Assembly: GCA_004375725.1 (NCBI GenBank)
Contig: SOKS01000069.1
Location: 1 to 12,821 of the forward strand
Length of the DNA: 12,821 bases
Reading direction: 5' to 3'
Source of the DNA: Dehalococcoidia bacterium
Lineage (GTDB): Bacteria > Chloroflexota > Dehalococcoidia > Dehalococcoidales > RBG-16-60-22
The position numbers and the translations under genes were made by a program. Position 1 is the stretch's first letter; every line of letters starts with the position of its first letter. The notes beneath the pieces are model-generated. The model was not told the DNA's origin, searched no databases, and saw nothing but the letters and a program-made list of their open reading frames with translations. Shown piece by piece: positions 1-6,078 of the stretch.

Positions 1-1
1 A

Positions 2-52
2 GCCCGAAAATCGGTGGCCTACCTGAGAAAGCTTTTCAATGAAAGTCCCTGA
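2..52 (+). CDS. possible C-terminal tail of an upstream gene (partial)
   Basis: One frame is open from the window edge to a TGA at 50-52 and reads ARKSVAYLRKLFNESP. The basic, helix-compatible composition resembles a genuine protein C-terminus. The other two forward frames also run open from the edge and stop at 24 and 42, so the choice of this frame is weak. No family can be recognised from 16 residues. If real, the gene ends about 190 bases before the antiporter operon and lies on the same strand. Confidence 0.25.
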   Translation, partial: ARKSVAYLRKLFNESP

Positions 53-160
53 CCGAAGATATGTATCTAGAAATATCAAATTACCTCGTGCCAGCACCGG
101 GCAGGAAAGTTTAATCAAATTCACATCCTGCGATGACCGCTTAATAAACATATTTGCTGA

Positions 161-190
161 TTTACAAAGGTAGCGAATAAGTATTATTAT
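161..190 (+). promoter_or_regulatory. candidate sigma70-type promoter of the antiporter operon
   Basis: TTTACA at 161-166 matches the -35 consensus at 5 of 6 positions. TATTAT at 185-190 matches the -10 at 5 of 6, and the spacer is 18 bases. An overlapping TATTAT at 182-187 would give a 15-base spacer, which is less likely. Transcription would start near 197, leaving a leader of about 50 bases before the first gene. The flanking 53-245 stretch is AT-rich and holds no convincing ORF. No operator dyad or riboswitch-like structure was recognised. Confidence 0.5.
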
Positions 191-245
191 CAACAATTAT
201 AGGTAATAAAACGGATGCCAGAATTCATACTCAAGGTCTAAGTTT

Positions 246-926
246 ATGGCAAAGAAATCAACGTCTTTTGCAGAGCGAAATCAGGGCCATGCTGCTAATC
301 CAGAAATGTCGGAGATGATGAAGGACACTTTATACGTGCCCGAAACCACATTTCGTGGTCAAAATCGTTGGTTCAGTCTCATCTTGCAGTTTGGCATCCT
401 GTTTGTCTTCTGGCTTTTGCTTTCCGGTCGCTACCAAGCAAAATACATTATTATTGGCGCGATTTCTGCCGCCCTGGTAACCTTCTTCACCAACGACCTT
501 TTCTATTCGGCGCTGCAACGTGGTGAGCAACTGGGTATCAAAACCAGGCAGGTCTGGCTGCAGATATGGCGTTTCATCCTTTACATTCCCTGGCTGCTGC
601 TTCAAATCATTCTGGCAAATGTGCAGGTCGCCTACCTTGTGCTCCATCCTAAAATGCCAGTCGAGCCCGTCCTGCTCCTCTTCCGCACCCGGATGCGCAA
701 GGGCATAGCTCAGGTAACACTGGCCAATTCCATTACCCTGACTCCGGGAACCATCACTATCAGCCTGGAGGACGGCAACTACATTATCCATACCCTGAAG
801 CCGCCTCTGGCTTCAAGCCTTGTTGAAGGAAACATGCAGAACAAAATCGCCAGGGTATACCTGGAAGAAAAAGAGCCAAAACCAGAGGTCCGCTGGGTTT
901 ACTCGCTCAAGGAGCTCGAACAATGA
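246..926 (+). CDS. mrpE: Mrp/Mnh-type Na+/H+ antiporter subunit E, with N-terminal extension
   Basis: Subunit E (MnhE/MrpE; MbhA in membrane-bound hydrogenases) is a small integral membrane subunit needed for assembly of the multi-subunit cation/proton antiporter. The family signature is clear: NSITLTPGTITI at residues 161-172, followed by an IHTL element. Hydrophobic segments lie at about 42-60, 67-86 and 103-132. Family members are usually near 160 residues; this one has 226, with a polar N-terminal extension of about 40 residues and a charged C-terminal tail. The ATG at 246 has AAGG 9 bases upstream. An internal ATG at 306 (Met21) would shorten the extension but shows no better ribosome binding site. 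It is the first gene of the operon and overlaps mrpF by four bases (ATGA). Confidence 0.88.
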   Translation: MAKKSTSFAERNQGHAANPEMSEMMKDTLYVPETTFRGQNRWFSLILQFGILFVFWLLLSGRYQAKYIIIGAISAALVTFFTNDLFYSALQRGEQLGIKTRQVWLQIWRFILYIPWLLLQIILANVQVAYLVLHPKMPVEPVLLLFRTRMRKGIAQVTLANSITLTPGTITISLEDGNYIIHTLKPPLASSLVEGNMQNKIARVYLEEKEPKPEVRWVYSLKELEQ

Positions 927-1192
927 ACTCTTTCCTCCTGGGTATCACCGTATTTATCGTGGTACTTACCGCCATTTCGCTGTATAGAATAGCCGTAGGG
1001 AAAACTATCTTCGACCGTATCATTGCTGCCGGGCTGGTGGGGACCAACGGCTTTATCATACTTGTCCTTATTGGATTTCTTTTCGAGCGCATCAACATGT
1101 TTATCGATATCGCCATCGCCTACGCGCTGCTCAACTTTATCATCGTCATTGTGCTGGGCAAGTACTTTGAGCGGGGAGGGGAGAGACTCTGA
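923..1192 (+). CDS. mrpF: Mrp/Mnh-type Na+/H+ antiporter subunit F
   Basis: An 89-residue protein with three predicted membrane helices (about 3-22, 33-54 and 60-79), the normal size and topology of MrpF/MnhF (MbhB). Conserved family features are visible: the Asp31-Arg32 pair following TIF, and Asp62 in the FIDIAIAYALLNF stretch of the third helix. It is a structural subunit of the membrane antiporter complex. The start is supported by AAGGAG at 909-914, eight bases upstream. It overlaps the end of mrpE by four bases and shares one base with the start of mrpG, which suggests translational coupling. Confidence 0.92.
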   Translation: MNSFLLGITVFIVVLTAISLYRIAVGKTIFDRIIAAGLVGTNGFIILVLIGFLFERINMFIDIAIAYALLNFIIVIVLGKYFERGGERL

Positions 1193-1527
1193 TGGCAGGA
1201 ATAGTCATCGCCATAATCCTGATAGCGGCCGGTGTTTTCTTTCTGACGGTAAGCGTACTGGGGTTGCTCCGCCTTCCCGATTTCTATGCCAGAACCCACG
1301 CCGTGGGCAAGTCAGAGACGCTGGGGACAATACTGGTACTGGGCGGCCTCGCCGTCTATAACGGATGGGAACTCAGCACCGCAAAGATACTGTTCATTTT
1401 ATTCTTTGTCTTGATCGCCAGCCCCACGGCCACGCATGCCGTTGCCCGGGCGGCCCTGCGCACTGGCCTCCAGCCATGGACAAGGCAAAAAGCGGCACAG
1501 AAGAGAAAGAAGGCCGAACAGCCATGA
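1192..1527 (+). CDS. mrpG: Mrp/Mnh-type Na+/H+ antiporter subunit G
   Basis: A 111-residue protein of the MnhG/PhaG family (MbhC). The diagnostic motif between helices one and two, RLPDFYARTHAVGKSETLG, spans residues 27-45, and the family-typical IASPTATHAVARAALRTG follows at 75-92. Three membrane helices are predicted (about 3-25, 45-58 and 64-78), with a lysine-rich cytosolic tail from about 98 to 111. MrpG is a small structural subunit of the antiporter. The ATG overlaps the mrpF stop as TGATG, with a GGAG-containing purine tract about eight bases upstream. It overlaps the next gene by four bases (ATGA). Confidence 0.93.
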   Translation: MAGIVIAIILIAAGVFFLTVSVLGLLRLPDFYARTHAVGKSETLGTILVLGGLAVYNGWELSTAKILFILFFVLIASPTATHAVARAALRTGLQPWTRQKAAQKRKKAEQP

Positions 1528-1769
1528 TCTGGCAGGTAGATTTCTGGTTGCTGGTGATACTGATAATAACCGCGCTGGTCGCTTTGTCCGTGCACGACCT
1601 TCTGGCGGCGGTGGTAGCGCTGGCTGCCTACAGTTTCTTTGTGGCACTGCTTTTCAGTCAGGCGGGGGCCATTGACGTCGCTTTTGTCGAAGCGACGCTG
1701 GGGGCGGGGATAAGCGGGGTGCTCTTCATTGTGGTGCTATTACTTACCAGACGGAGGTCGGAAGATTGA
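1524..1769 (+). CDS. MbhD-like antiporter subunit (DUF4040; part of canonical MrpA C-terminus)
   Basis: An 81-residue, three-helix membrane protein. The DLLAAV block (residues 25-30) and DVAFVEATLGAG (51-62, with Asp51 and Glu56) are hallmarks of the MbhD/DUF4040 domain. In Bacillus-type Mrp systems this domain is fused into the C-terminal part of MrpA; in archaeal Mbh complexes it is a separate subunit. The open frame extends further upstream inside mrpG, but the ATG at 1524 overlaps the mrpG stop (ATGA), has GAAGG ten bases upstream, and gives exactly the family length. It probably helps form the ion pathway in the small-subunit half of the complex, although the ion used cannot be read from sequence. 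Confidence 0.85.
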   Translation: MIWQVDFWLLVILIITALVALSVHDLLAAVVALAAYSFFVALLFSQAGAIDVAFVEATLGAGISGVLFIVVLLLTRRRSED

Positions 1770-2083
1770 GGTGGGTTAACGCGTTCATCATACTTCTGTT
1801 CGTGGCATTGATGCTGTATGCCACAGTTGGTCTGCCTGATCATGCTGACCCGCAGGCCCCGGCCAATGTCCATGTTTCCCCGACATATATTGAGGACTCG
1901 GTGGCAGACACCCATACCCCCAATATCGTTACCGCTGTGCTGGCCGACTATCGCGGCTATGATACCCTGGGCGAGACAGTGGTGATTTTCACCGCCGGGT
2001 TAGCCTGCATCCTTATTCTGATGAAGAGAAAGGCAAATGATAAAGCAACATTATCAAAGCATCGTCATTCAGACCGTATGTAG
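1766..2083 (+). CDS. MbhE-like antiporter subunit (matches end of canonical MrpA)
   Basis: A 105-residue protein with two membrane helices (about 4-20 and 71-86) flanking a conserved extracytosolic stretch. Residues 52-75 carry the MbhE/MrpA C-terminal pattern: PNIVTAVLADYRGYDTLGE, with Glu70 at the helix entry. The start is TTG at 1766, chosen because GGAGGT at 1753-1758 sits seven bases upstream and the TTGA overlap with the preceding stop fits the operon's pattern. The C-terminal tail, after about residue 87, is basic and histidine-containing. The last 47 bases overlap the start of mrpB, an unusually long overlap for this operon. Confidence 0.83.
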   Translation: MRWVNAFIILLFVALMLYATVGLPDHADPQAPANVHVSPTYIEDSVADTHTPNIVTAVLADYRGYDTLGETVVIFTAGLACILILMKRKANDKATLSKHRHSDRM

Positions 2084-2474
2084 CCTGTTGATTCCGTTCA
2101 TTCAGCTTTTTGCGCTATACGTCATCATACACGGCCACTACGGACCGGGAGGAGGATTCCAGGGCGGGGTTTTGTTGGCGGTGAGTATCATACTGCAGCG
2201 ATTGTATCTGGGTAGCAAAATCTCCTACCGGAAATTCTCACCGAAGATGGCTCTGGCATTTGGTGCCATTGGTATGCTCATATTCGGCTTTGCCGGGGTG
2301 GTTCCCCTGGCATTTGGCGGGGCGTTTCTGGACTATGAGAACCTGCCCATTTTCTGGGTACACGGTGCCGAGTTAAGGGCGCTCGGCATTTTGATTGTGG
2401 AGATAGGCATCGGCCTGGCCGTTTTCGGCACGCTGGTGTTGATTTTCGATAGCCTGGTTGGTGAAAGATGGTAA
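2037..2474 (+). CDS. mrpB: Mrp/Mnh-type Na+/H+ antiporter subunit B
   Basis: A 145-residue MnhB-family protein (MbhF). The family signature HGHYGPGGGFQGG is at residues 32-44, and the conserved HGAELRALGILIVEIGIG region at 109-126 includes Glu112 and Glu122. Four membrane helices are predicted. MrpB packs between the MrpA-type and MrpD-type parts of known antiporter complexes. The ATG at 2037 lies inside the end of the preceding gene. Its nearest purine tract (AAAGG) is only three bases upstream, so translation may rely on coupling to the upstream gene. It overlaps mrpC by seven bases. Confidence 0.92.
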   Translation: MIKQHYQSIVIQTVCSLLIPFIQLFALYVIIHGHYGPGGGFQGGVLLAVSIILQRLYLGSKISYRKFSPKMALAFGAIGMLIFGFAGVVPLAFGGAFLDYENLPIFWVHGAELRALGILIVEIGIGLAVFGTLVLIFDSLVGERW

Positions 2475-2851
2475 TTATTGATTTATTCCTGTCCCGTTAC
2501 GTGTATTTCATGATCGTGGTCCTGCTGGCCATCGGCCTCTACGGGATGCTCGGTAAGCACAACCTGATGAAGAAACTTATCGGGATGAATATCTTCCAGA
2601 CCGCCATCTTTATTTTCTTTATTGAAGGTGCCGCCAAGCGCGGCGGGTCAGTGCCGGTCATCGACGAAATACTCGGCATGGAGGCGGCTCAGTATGTTAA
2701 TCCTCTGCCACACGTGCTGATACTGACCGGGATTGTGGTGGCGATTTCGCTCACCGGAGTTGCCCTGGCTTTTCTCCTCGTTATCTACCGTACCTACAAA
2801 ACACTGGATGATAGGGCGATAATGGCTAATATGAAAGAGAGCGCGGAGTAA
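2468..2851 (+). CDS. mrpC: Mrp/Mnh-type Na+/H+ antiporter subunit C (NuoK-like)
   Basis: A 127-residue protein homologous to the complex I subunit NuoK (MbhG in Mbh). Three helices are predicted (about 11-28, 37-53 and 84-107). The motif NPLPHVLILTGIVVAIS at residues 78-94 is characteristic of MrpC. The loop between helices two and three (about 55-79) is long, as usual for MrpC compared with NuoK. Within the complex it lies next to the MrpD-type antiporter subunit. The ATG overlaps the mrpB stop region by seven bases, and the stop codon directly abuts the ATG of the next gene. Confidence 0.92.
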   Translation: MVIIDLFLSRYVYFMIVVLLAIGLYGMLGKHNLMKKLIGMNIFQTAIFIFFIEGAAKRGGSVPVIDEILGMEAAQYVNPLPHVLILTGIVVAISLTGVALAFLLVIYRTYKTLDDRAIMANMKESAE

Positions 2852-4324
2852 ATGTCCAGCTTATCGATTCTTATCGTGGCGTCGTTATTACTGTTCTGCT
2901 TTATATCCGTGCTGGTTGGTATATGGCGGCTGAGATGGGCATACGCAGTGGCTTTAGCTGGTATGGCGCTGGCACTGGTGGCGGCGGGTACCGGATTTTA
3001 CCGTGTCCTGGCTGATGGGGAGCTGCGCTATTTTCTTGGTGGGTGGCCGCCACCCTTTGGCATCGAGTATGTCCTCGACCACCTCTCGGCATTCATGGTC
3101 GTCATCATCGTGTTCATTGGCCTCATCGCGGTGATTTACCCGCCGGAGGCAGGGCTTTATCATACCCCCCGCCGGGGCATTTCCGCTTACGGGCTGGTTC
3201 TCCTGCTCATCGCCGGGCTGGTTGGCGTGGTGGTTACCGGCGACCTTTTCAACCTCTTCGTCTTTCTGGAGATATACTCCCTGGCCAGCTACGCGCTCAT
3301 CACTATGGGCGGCGACAAAGCGGTGGTGGCGAGTTTCCGCTACCTGATACTGGGGACAATCGCGGGCAGCTTCTACCTGCTGGGCGTTGGTTTCATCTAC
3401 TTCTCCACGGGCACCCTGAATATGGCCGATGCCGCCCGGCTCTTGACTCCGCTTTACGGTTCACCCACCATCATGGCTGCCGTGGCGCTGATAGTGGTCG
3501 GCATGGGCATCAAGATGGCGCTGTTCCCGCTGCACGTCTGGCTTCCCGACGCCCACAGCTATGCGCCTCCCGTGGTGGCGGCGATTCTGGCAGCGATACA
3601 GATTGAGGTCGCCGCCTACGTTATCGTGCGCATGATGCTCACCATATTCCAGCCTCAATATTTCATTGATATAATGCCGATTACCACGATTATCGGCTGG
3701 GTGGCGGCGGCAGGCATCATTTTTGGCTCGGTGATGGCGATTGCCCAGAAGGACTTTAAGCGCATGCTGGCCTACAGTACCGTGGCCCAGGTGGCCTATA
3801 TTGGCCTCGGCATCGGGCTGGCCAATCAGCTGGGGATGATTGGTGCTCTGTTACACATTTTAAACCACGCATTCATGAAGAGCTGCCTCTTTTTGGTAGC
3901 CGGTGGCATCCGGTATCAGACCGGATTGCATAAAATATCGCAATTCGCTGGCCTGGGACGCAAGATGCCATTGATGATGAGCGCTTTTACCGTGGCCGCT
4001 TTATCCATGGTGGGTATCCCGCCGACGGCCGGCTTTTTCAGCAAATGGTACCTGGTGCTGGGAGGCATAGAGGCCAACAACTGGGTGTTTGTCGCCGTGA
4101 TTCTGGCGAGCAGCCTGCTGACTGCGGTCTATTTCTTCCGCATGATTGAAAAGCTTTTCGCCACGCCGTCAGGCGGTGACCCGGCCGTGGAGCAGGCCAG
4201 AGAGCCTTCAGCCCGGATTCTGACACCGATCATCATTCTGGCAATAGGCATCATTGTTCTGGGACTGATTAATGCGCTCATTGTCTCGTACGTGTTGCAA
4301 CCGGTGGTGGCATTGTTACCATAG
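2852..4324 (+). CDS. mrpD: MrpD/NuoN-type proton-conducting antiporter subunit, copy 1
   Basis: A 490-residue, roughly 14-helix membrane protein of the Proton_antipo_M family, in the MrpD (MbhH) position. Ion-pathway residues visible by alignment with its two paralogues here: Glu140 in TM5 (VFLEIYSLASYALI), Lys221 in TM7 (GIKMALFPLHVWLPDAHS), His339 and Lys343 in LHILNHAFMKS, and Lys398 in TM12 (GFFSKW). At the TM8 position, where both paralogues have lysine, this protein has Glu252 (IQIEVAAY). The ATG at 2852 follows the mrpC stop without a gap and has GGAG close upstream. It should move H+ (or Na+) across the membrane as one antiporter-like module of the complex. The ion and the effect of the TM8 change are not deducible. 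Confidence 0.9.
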   Translation: MSSLSILIVASLLLFCFISVLVGIWRLRWAYAVALAGMALALVAAGTGFYRVLADGELRYFLGGWPPPFGIEYVLDHLSAFMVVIIVFIGLIAVIYPPEAGLYHTPRRGISAYGLVLLLIAGLVGVVVTGDLFNLFVFLEIYSLASYALITMGGDKAVVASFRYLILGTIAGSFYLLGVGFIYFSTGTLNMADAARLLTPLYGSPTIMAAVALIVVGMGIKMALFPLHVWLPDAHSYAPPVVAAILAAIQIEVAAYVIVRMMLTIFQPQYFIDIMPITTIIGWVAAAGIIFGSVMAIAQKDFKRMLAYSTVAQVAYIGLGIGLANQLGMIGALLHILNHAFMKSCLFLVAGGIRYQTGLHKISQFAGLGRKMPLMMSAFTVAALSMVGIPPTAGFFSKWYLVLGGIEANNWVFVAVILASSLLTAVYFFRMIEKLFATPSGGDPAVEQAREPSARILTPIIILAIGIIVLGLINALIVSYVLQPVVALLP

Positions 4325-4354
4325 GAAAGAAAACGGGTTAAATAGCTTAAATTG

Positions 4355-5845
4355 ATGGAAACGGTCTATTCGCTGAAACCGCTGCTGGCGGTACTGGTCT
4401 CGCTGGTTGCCGTGGCTTTCATTGTTATTCCCAACCAGCGGCCGAACGTCCGCGAGTCCTGGACGATACTGGCCGCGCTGGCGAAATTTGCCCTGGTGGC
4501 ATCGATGCTGCCCCTTATCCTTCAGGGGAAAAGCCCGGCCATCACCCTCTTTGCCATCTCTCCCGGTATATCGCTGGCGCTGAGAGTTGACTATCTGGGC
4601 ATTATTTTCGGGCTCTCCGCTTCCTTTCTCTGGATACTGACCTCGTTCTTCTCTATGGGCTACGTACGAAGCATTCCGGAACACAAACAGACACGCTATT
4701 TCGCCAGTTTTGCCATCTGTCTTTCCGCGACCATGGGCATCGCCTTTGCCGCCAATCTTTTTACTCTGGTCATTTTCTACGAGATTCTGACCATCGCCAC
4801 CTATCCTCTCGTCATTCACCGGGAGACACCGGGGGCAATCTTCGGCGGCCGAAAATATCTCGTCTACCTGCTTACCGGTGGCGTGTTCCTTCTCTTTGCC
4901 CTTGCCCTCACCTACCAGTTGAGCGGTACGGTTGATTTTCAGGCCGGCGGCATACTTCCGGCACTGACCGCGAAAAGCAGCGTCATCATGCTCTTTACCC
5001 TCTTCCTGCTCAGTTTCGGCGTGAAGTCGGCAATCATGCCCATGCATAGCTGGCTGCCCACGGCGATGGTGGCGCCAACGCCGGTGAGCGCACTGCTTCA
5101 TGCCGTGGCCGTGGTCAAGGCCGGGGTCTTCGGCTTTGCCAGGGCCATTGGCTTCATCATTGGCCCCTCAATGTTGCACGAGAGTGGCGCTTCAGGTTTC
5201 CTCGCGGCGCTTACTGCGGCCACGATACTGGTGGCCTCGCTCATCGCCCTGCGCCAGGATAATTTAAAGGCACGCCTGGCCTACTCCACCGTAGGCCATC
5301 TTTCCTACATCGTCCTCGGTTTGACACTGTTCTCGCCGAGCGCCTGGATAGGCGCGCTGCTCCACATTGTTAACCACGCCATGATGAAGATCACGCTCTT
5401 CTTCTGTGCCGGGGCCATCCACGTTAAGACCCACTGTGAGAACGTCAGTCAGCTCAACGGCATTGGCCGGCAGATGCCGCTTACCATGGCCGCGTTTGCC
5501 ATTGCGTCGGTGGGGCTGGCCGGCATTCCGCCGGTAAACGGATTCATCAGCAAATGGTACCTGGTGCAGGGTTCGTATGACGCCGGGCAGATAGTCTTCG
5601 TCGTCATCCTCCTGCTCAGCGGGCTGCTCAATGCCGGCTATTTCTTCAGCATCGTGGTGCGCGCCTTTTTTGCCCCGTCGGATAAGTTCACCAGGTTTGA
5701 TGAGGCGTCAAAATTGATGATTGTGCCGCTGGTGATAACCGCGGTGCTTTCTCTCCTAATGGGGATTTTCCCTGACCGCATCCCATACTTCTTCCAGCTT
5801 GCGTCAAGCGCCGCGCAGAGTGTTTTCGGGGGAGGCGGCCTGTGA
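4355..5845 (+). CDS. NuoL/M/N-type antiporter-like subunit, copy 2 (MrpA/MrpD family)
   Basis: A 496-residue polytopic membrane protein of the Proton_antipo_M family. It keeps the full set of channel residues: Glu143 in TM5 (FYEILTIATYPLV), Lys224 in TM7 (GVKSAIMPMHSWLPTA), Lys255 in TM8 (VVKAGVFGFAR), His341 and Lys345 (LHIVNHAMMK), and Lys400 in TM12 (GFISKW). The ATG at 4355 is preferred; an in-frame TTG immediately before it is possible. No good ribosome binding site is visible for either, and the 30-base gap after the previous gene is the largest in the operon. Its length is nearer MrpD than full MrpA, whose C-terminal MbhD/MbhE parts are separate genes here. It may fill the MrpA N-terminal role, but this is inference. 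Confidence 0.85.
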   Translation: METVYSLKPLLAVLVSLVAVAFIVIPNQRPNVRESWTILAALAKFALVASMLPLILQGKSPAITLFAISPGISLALRVDYLGIIFGLSASFLWILTSFFSMGYVRSIPEHKQTRYFASFAICLSATMGIAFAANLFTLVIFYEILTIATYPLVIHRETPGAIFGGRKYLVYLLTGGVFLLFALALTYQLSGTVDFQAGGILPALTAKSSVIMLFTLFLLSFGVKSAIMPMHSWLPTAMVAPTPVSALLHAVAVVKAGVFGFARAIGFIIGPSMLHESGASGFLAALTAATILVASLIALRQDNLKARLAYSTVGHLSYIVLGLTLFSPSAWIGALLHIVNHAMMKITLFFCAGAIHVKTHCENVSQLNGIGRQMPLTMAAFAIASVGLAGIPPVNGFISKWYLVQGSYDAGQIVFVVILLLSGLLNAGYFFSIVVRAFFAPSDKFTRFDEASKLMIVPLVITAVLSLLMGIFPDRIPYFFQLASSAAQSVFGGGGL

Positions 5846-6078
5846 AACGCCACTGGCTGATTGCCTCTGTGGCCATACTGATTATCTTTATCATACTTGA
5901 CCTGCTGGTTGTAAGTGGACACGTGCATGTCACGTTCCCGTGGTCGCACGTACCCGGCTTCTTCTCCTTATTCGGATTTCTGGGCTGCCTGGCGATAATT
6001 TATGGCGCCAAGCTGCTCGGCCGCTACTGGCTACAGCGCGGCGATGATTATTACGATAGAAATGATGAACATGAGTAA
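5842..6078 (+). CDS. small two-helix membrane protein of unknown function in the antiporter operon
   Basis: A 78-residue protein starting at GTG 5842, which overlaps the preceding stop as GTGA and follows a purine-rich GGGGGAGG tract. Two hydrophobic helices are predicted (about 6-24 and 41-58). They are separated by a short loop with two histidines (GHVHVTFPWSHVPG, residues 26-39) and followed by a charged tail (LQRGDDYYDRNDEHE, 64-78). I do not recognise a family. Its position between two large antiporter subunits, with overlaps on both sides, implies a small accessory or assembly subunit of the complex. It resembles none of MrpB, C, E, F or G, nor the MbhD or MbhE pieces. Confidence 0.75.
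   Translation: MKRHWLIASVAILIIFIILDLLVVSGHVHVTFPWSHVPGFFSLFGFLGCLAIIYGAKLLGRYWLQRGDDYYDRNDEHE

Noticed and set aside
330..791. 153-codon open frame on the - strand opposite mrpE
   Set aside because: Shadow frame without family features; mrpE signature motifs are on the plus strand.
4316..5101. Long open frame (261 codons) on the - strand opposite the second antiporter subunit
   Set aside because: Low-complexity, charged composition without a recognisable domain, fully opposite a clear membrane protein gene; it is a mirror of that gene's codon bias.
6002..6070. Earlier in-frame starts for the third antiporter subunit
   Set aside because: They would extend it up to 23 residues deep into the small membrane protein gene; the ATG at 6071 gives a direct hydrophobic first helix and the usual small overlap.
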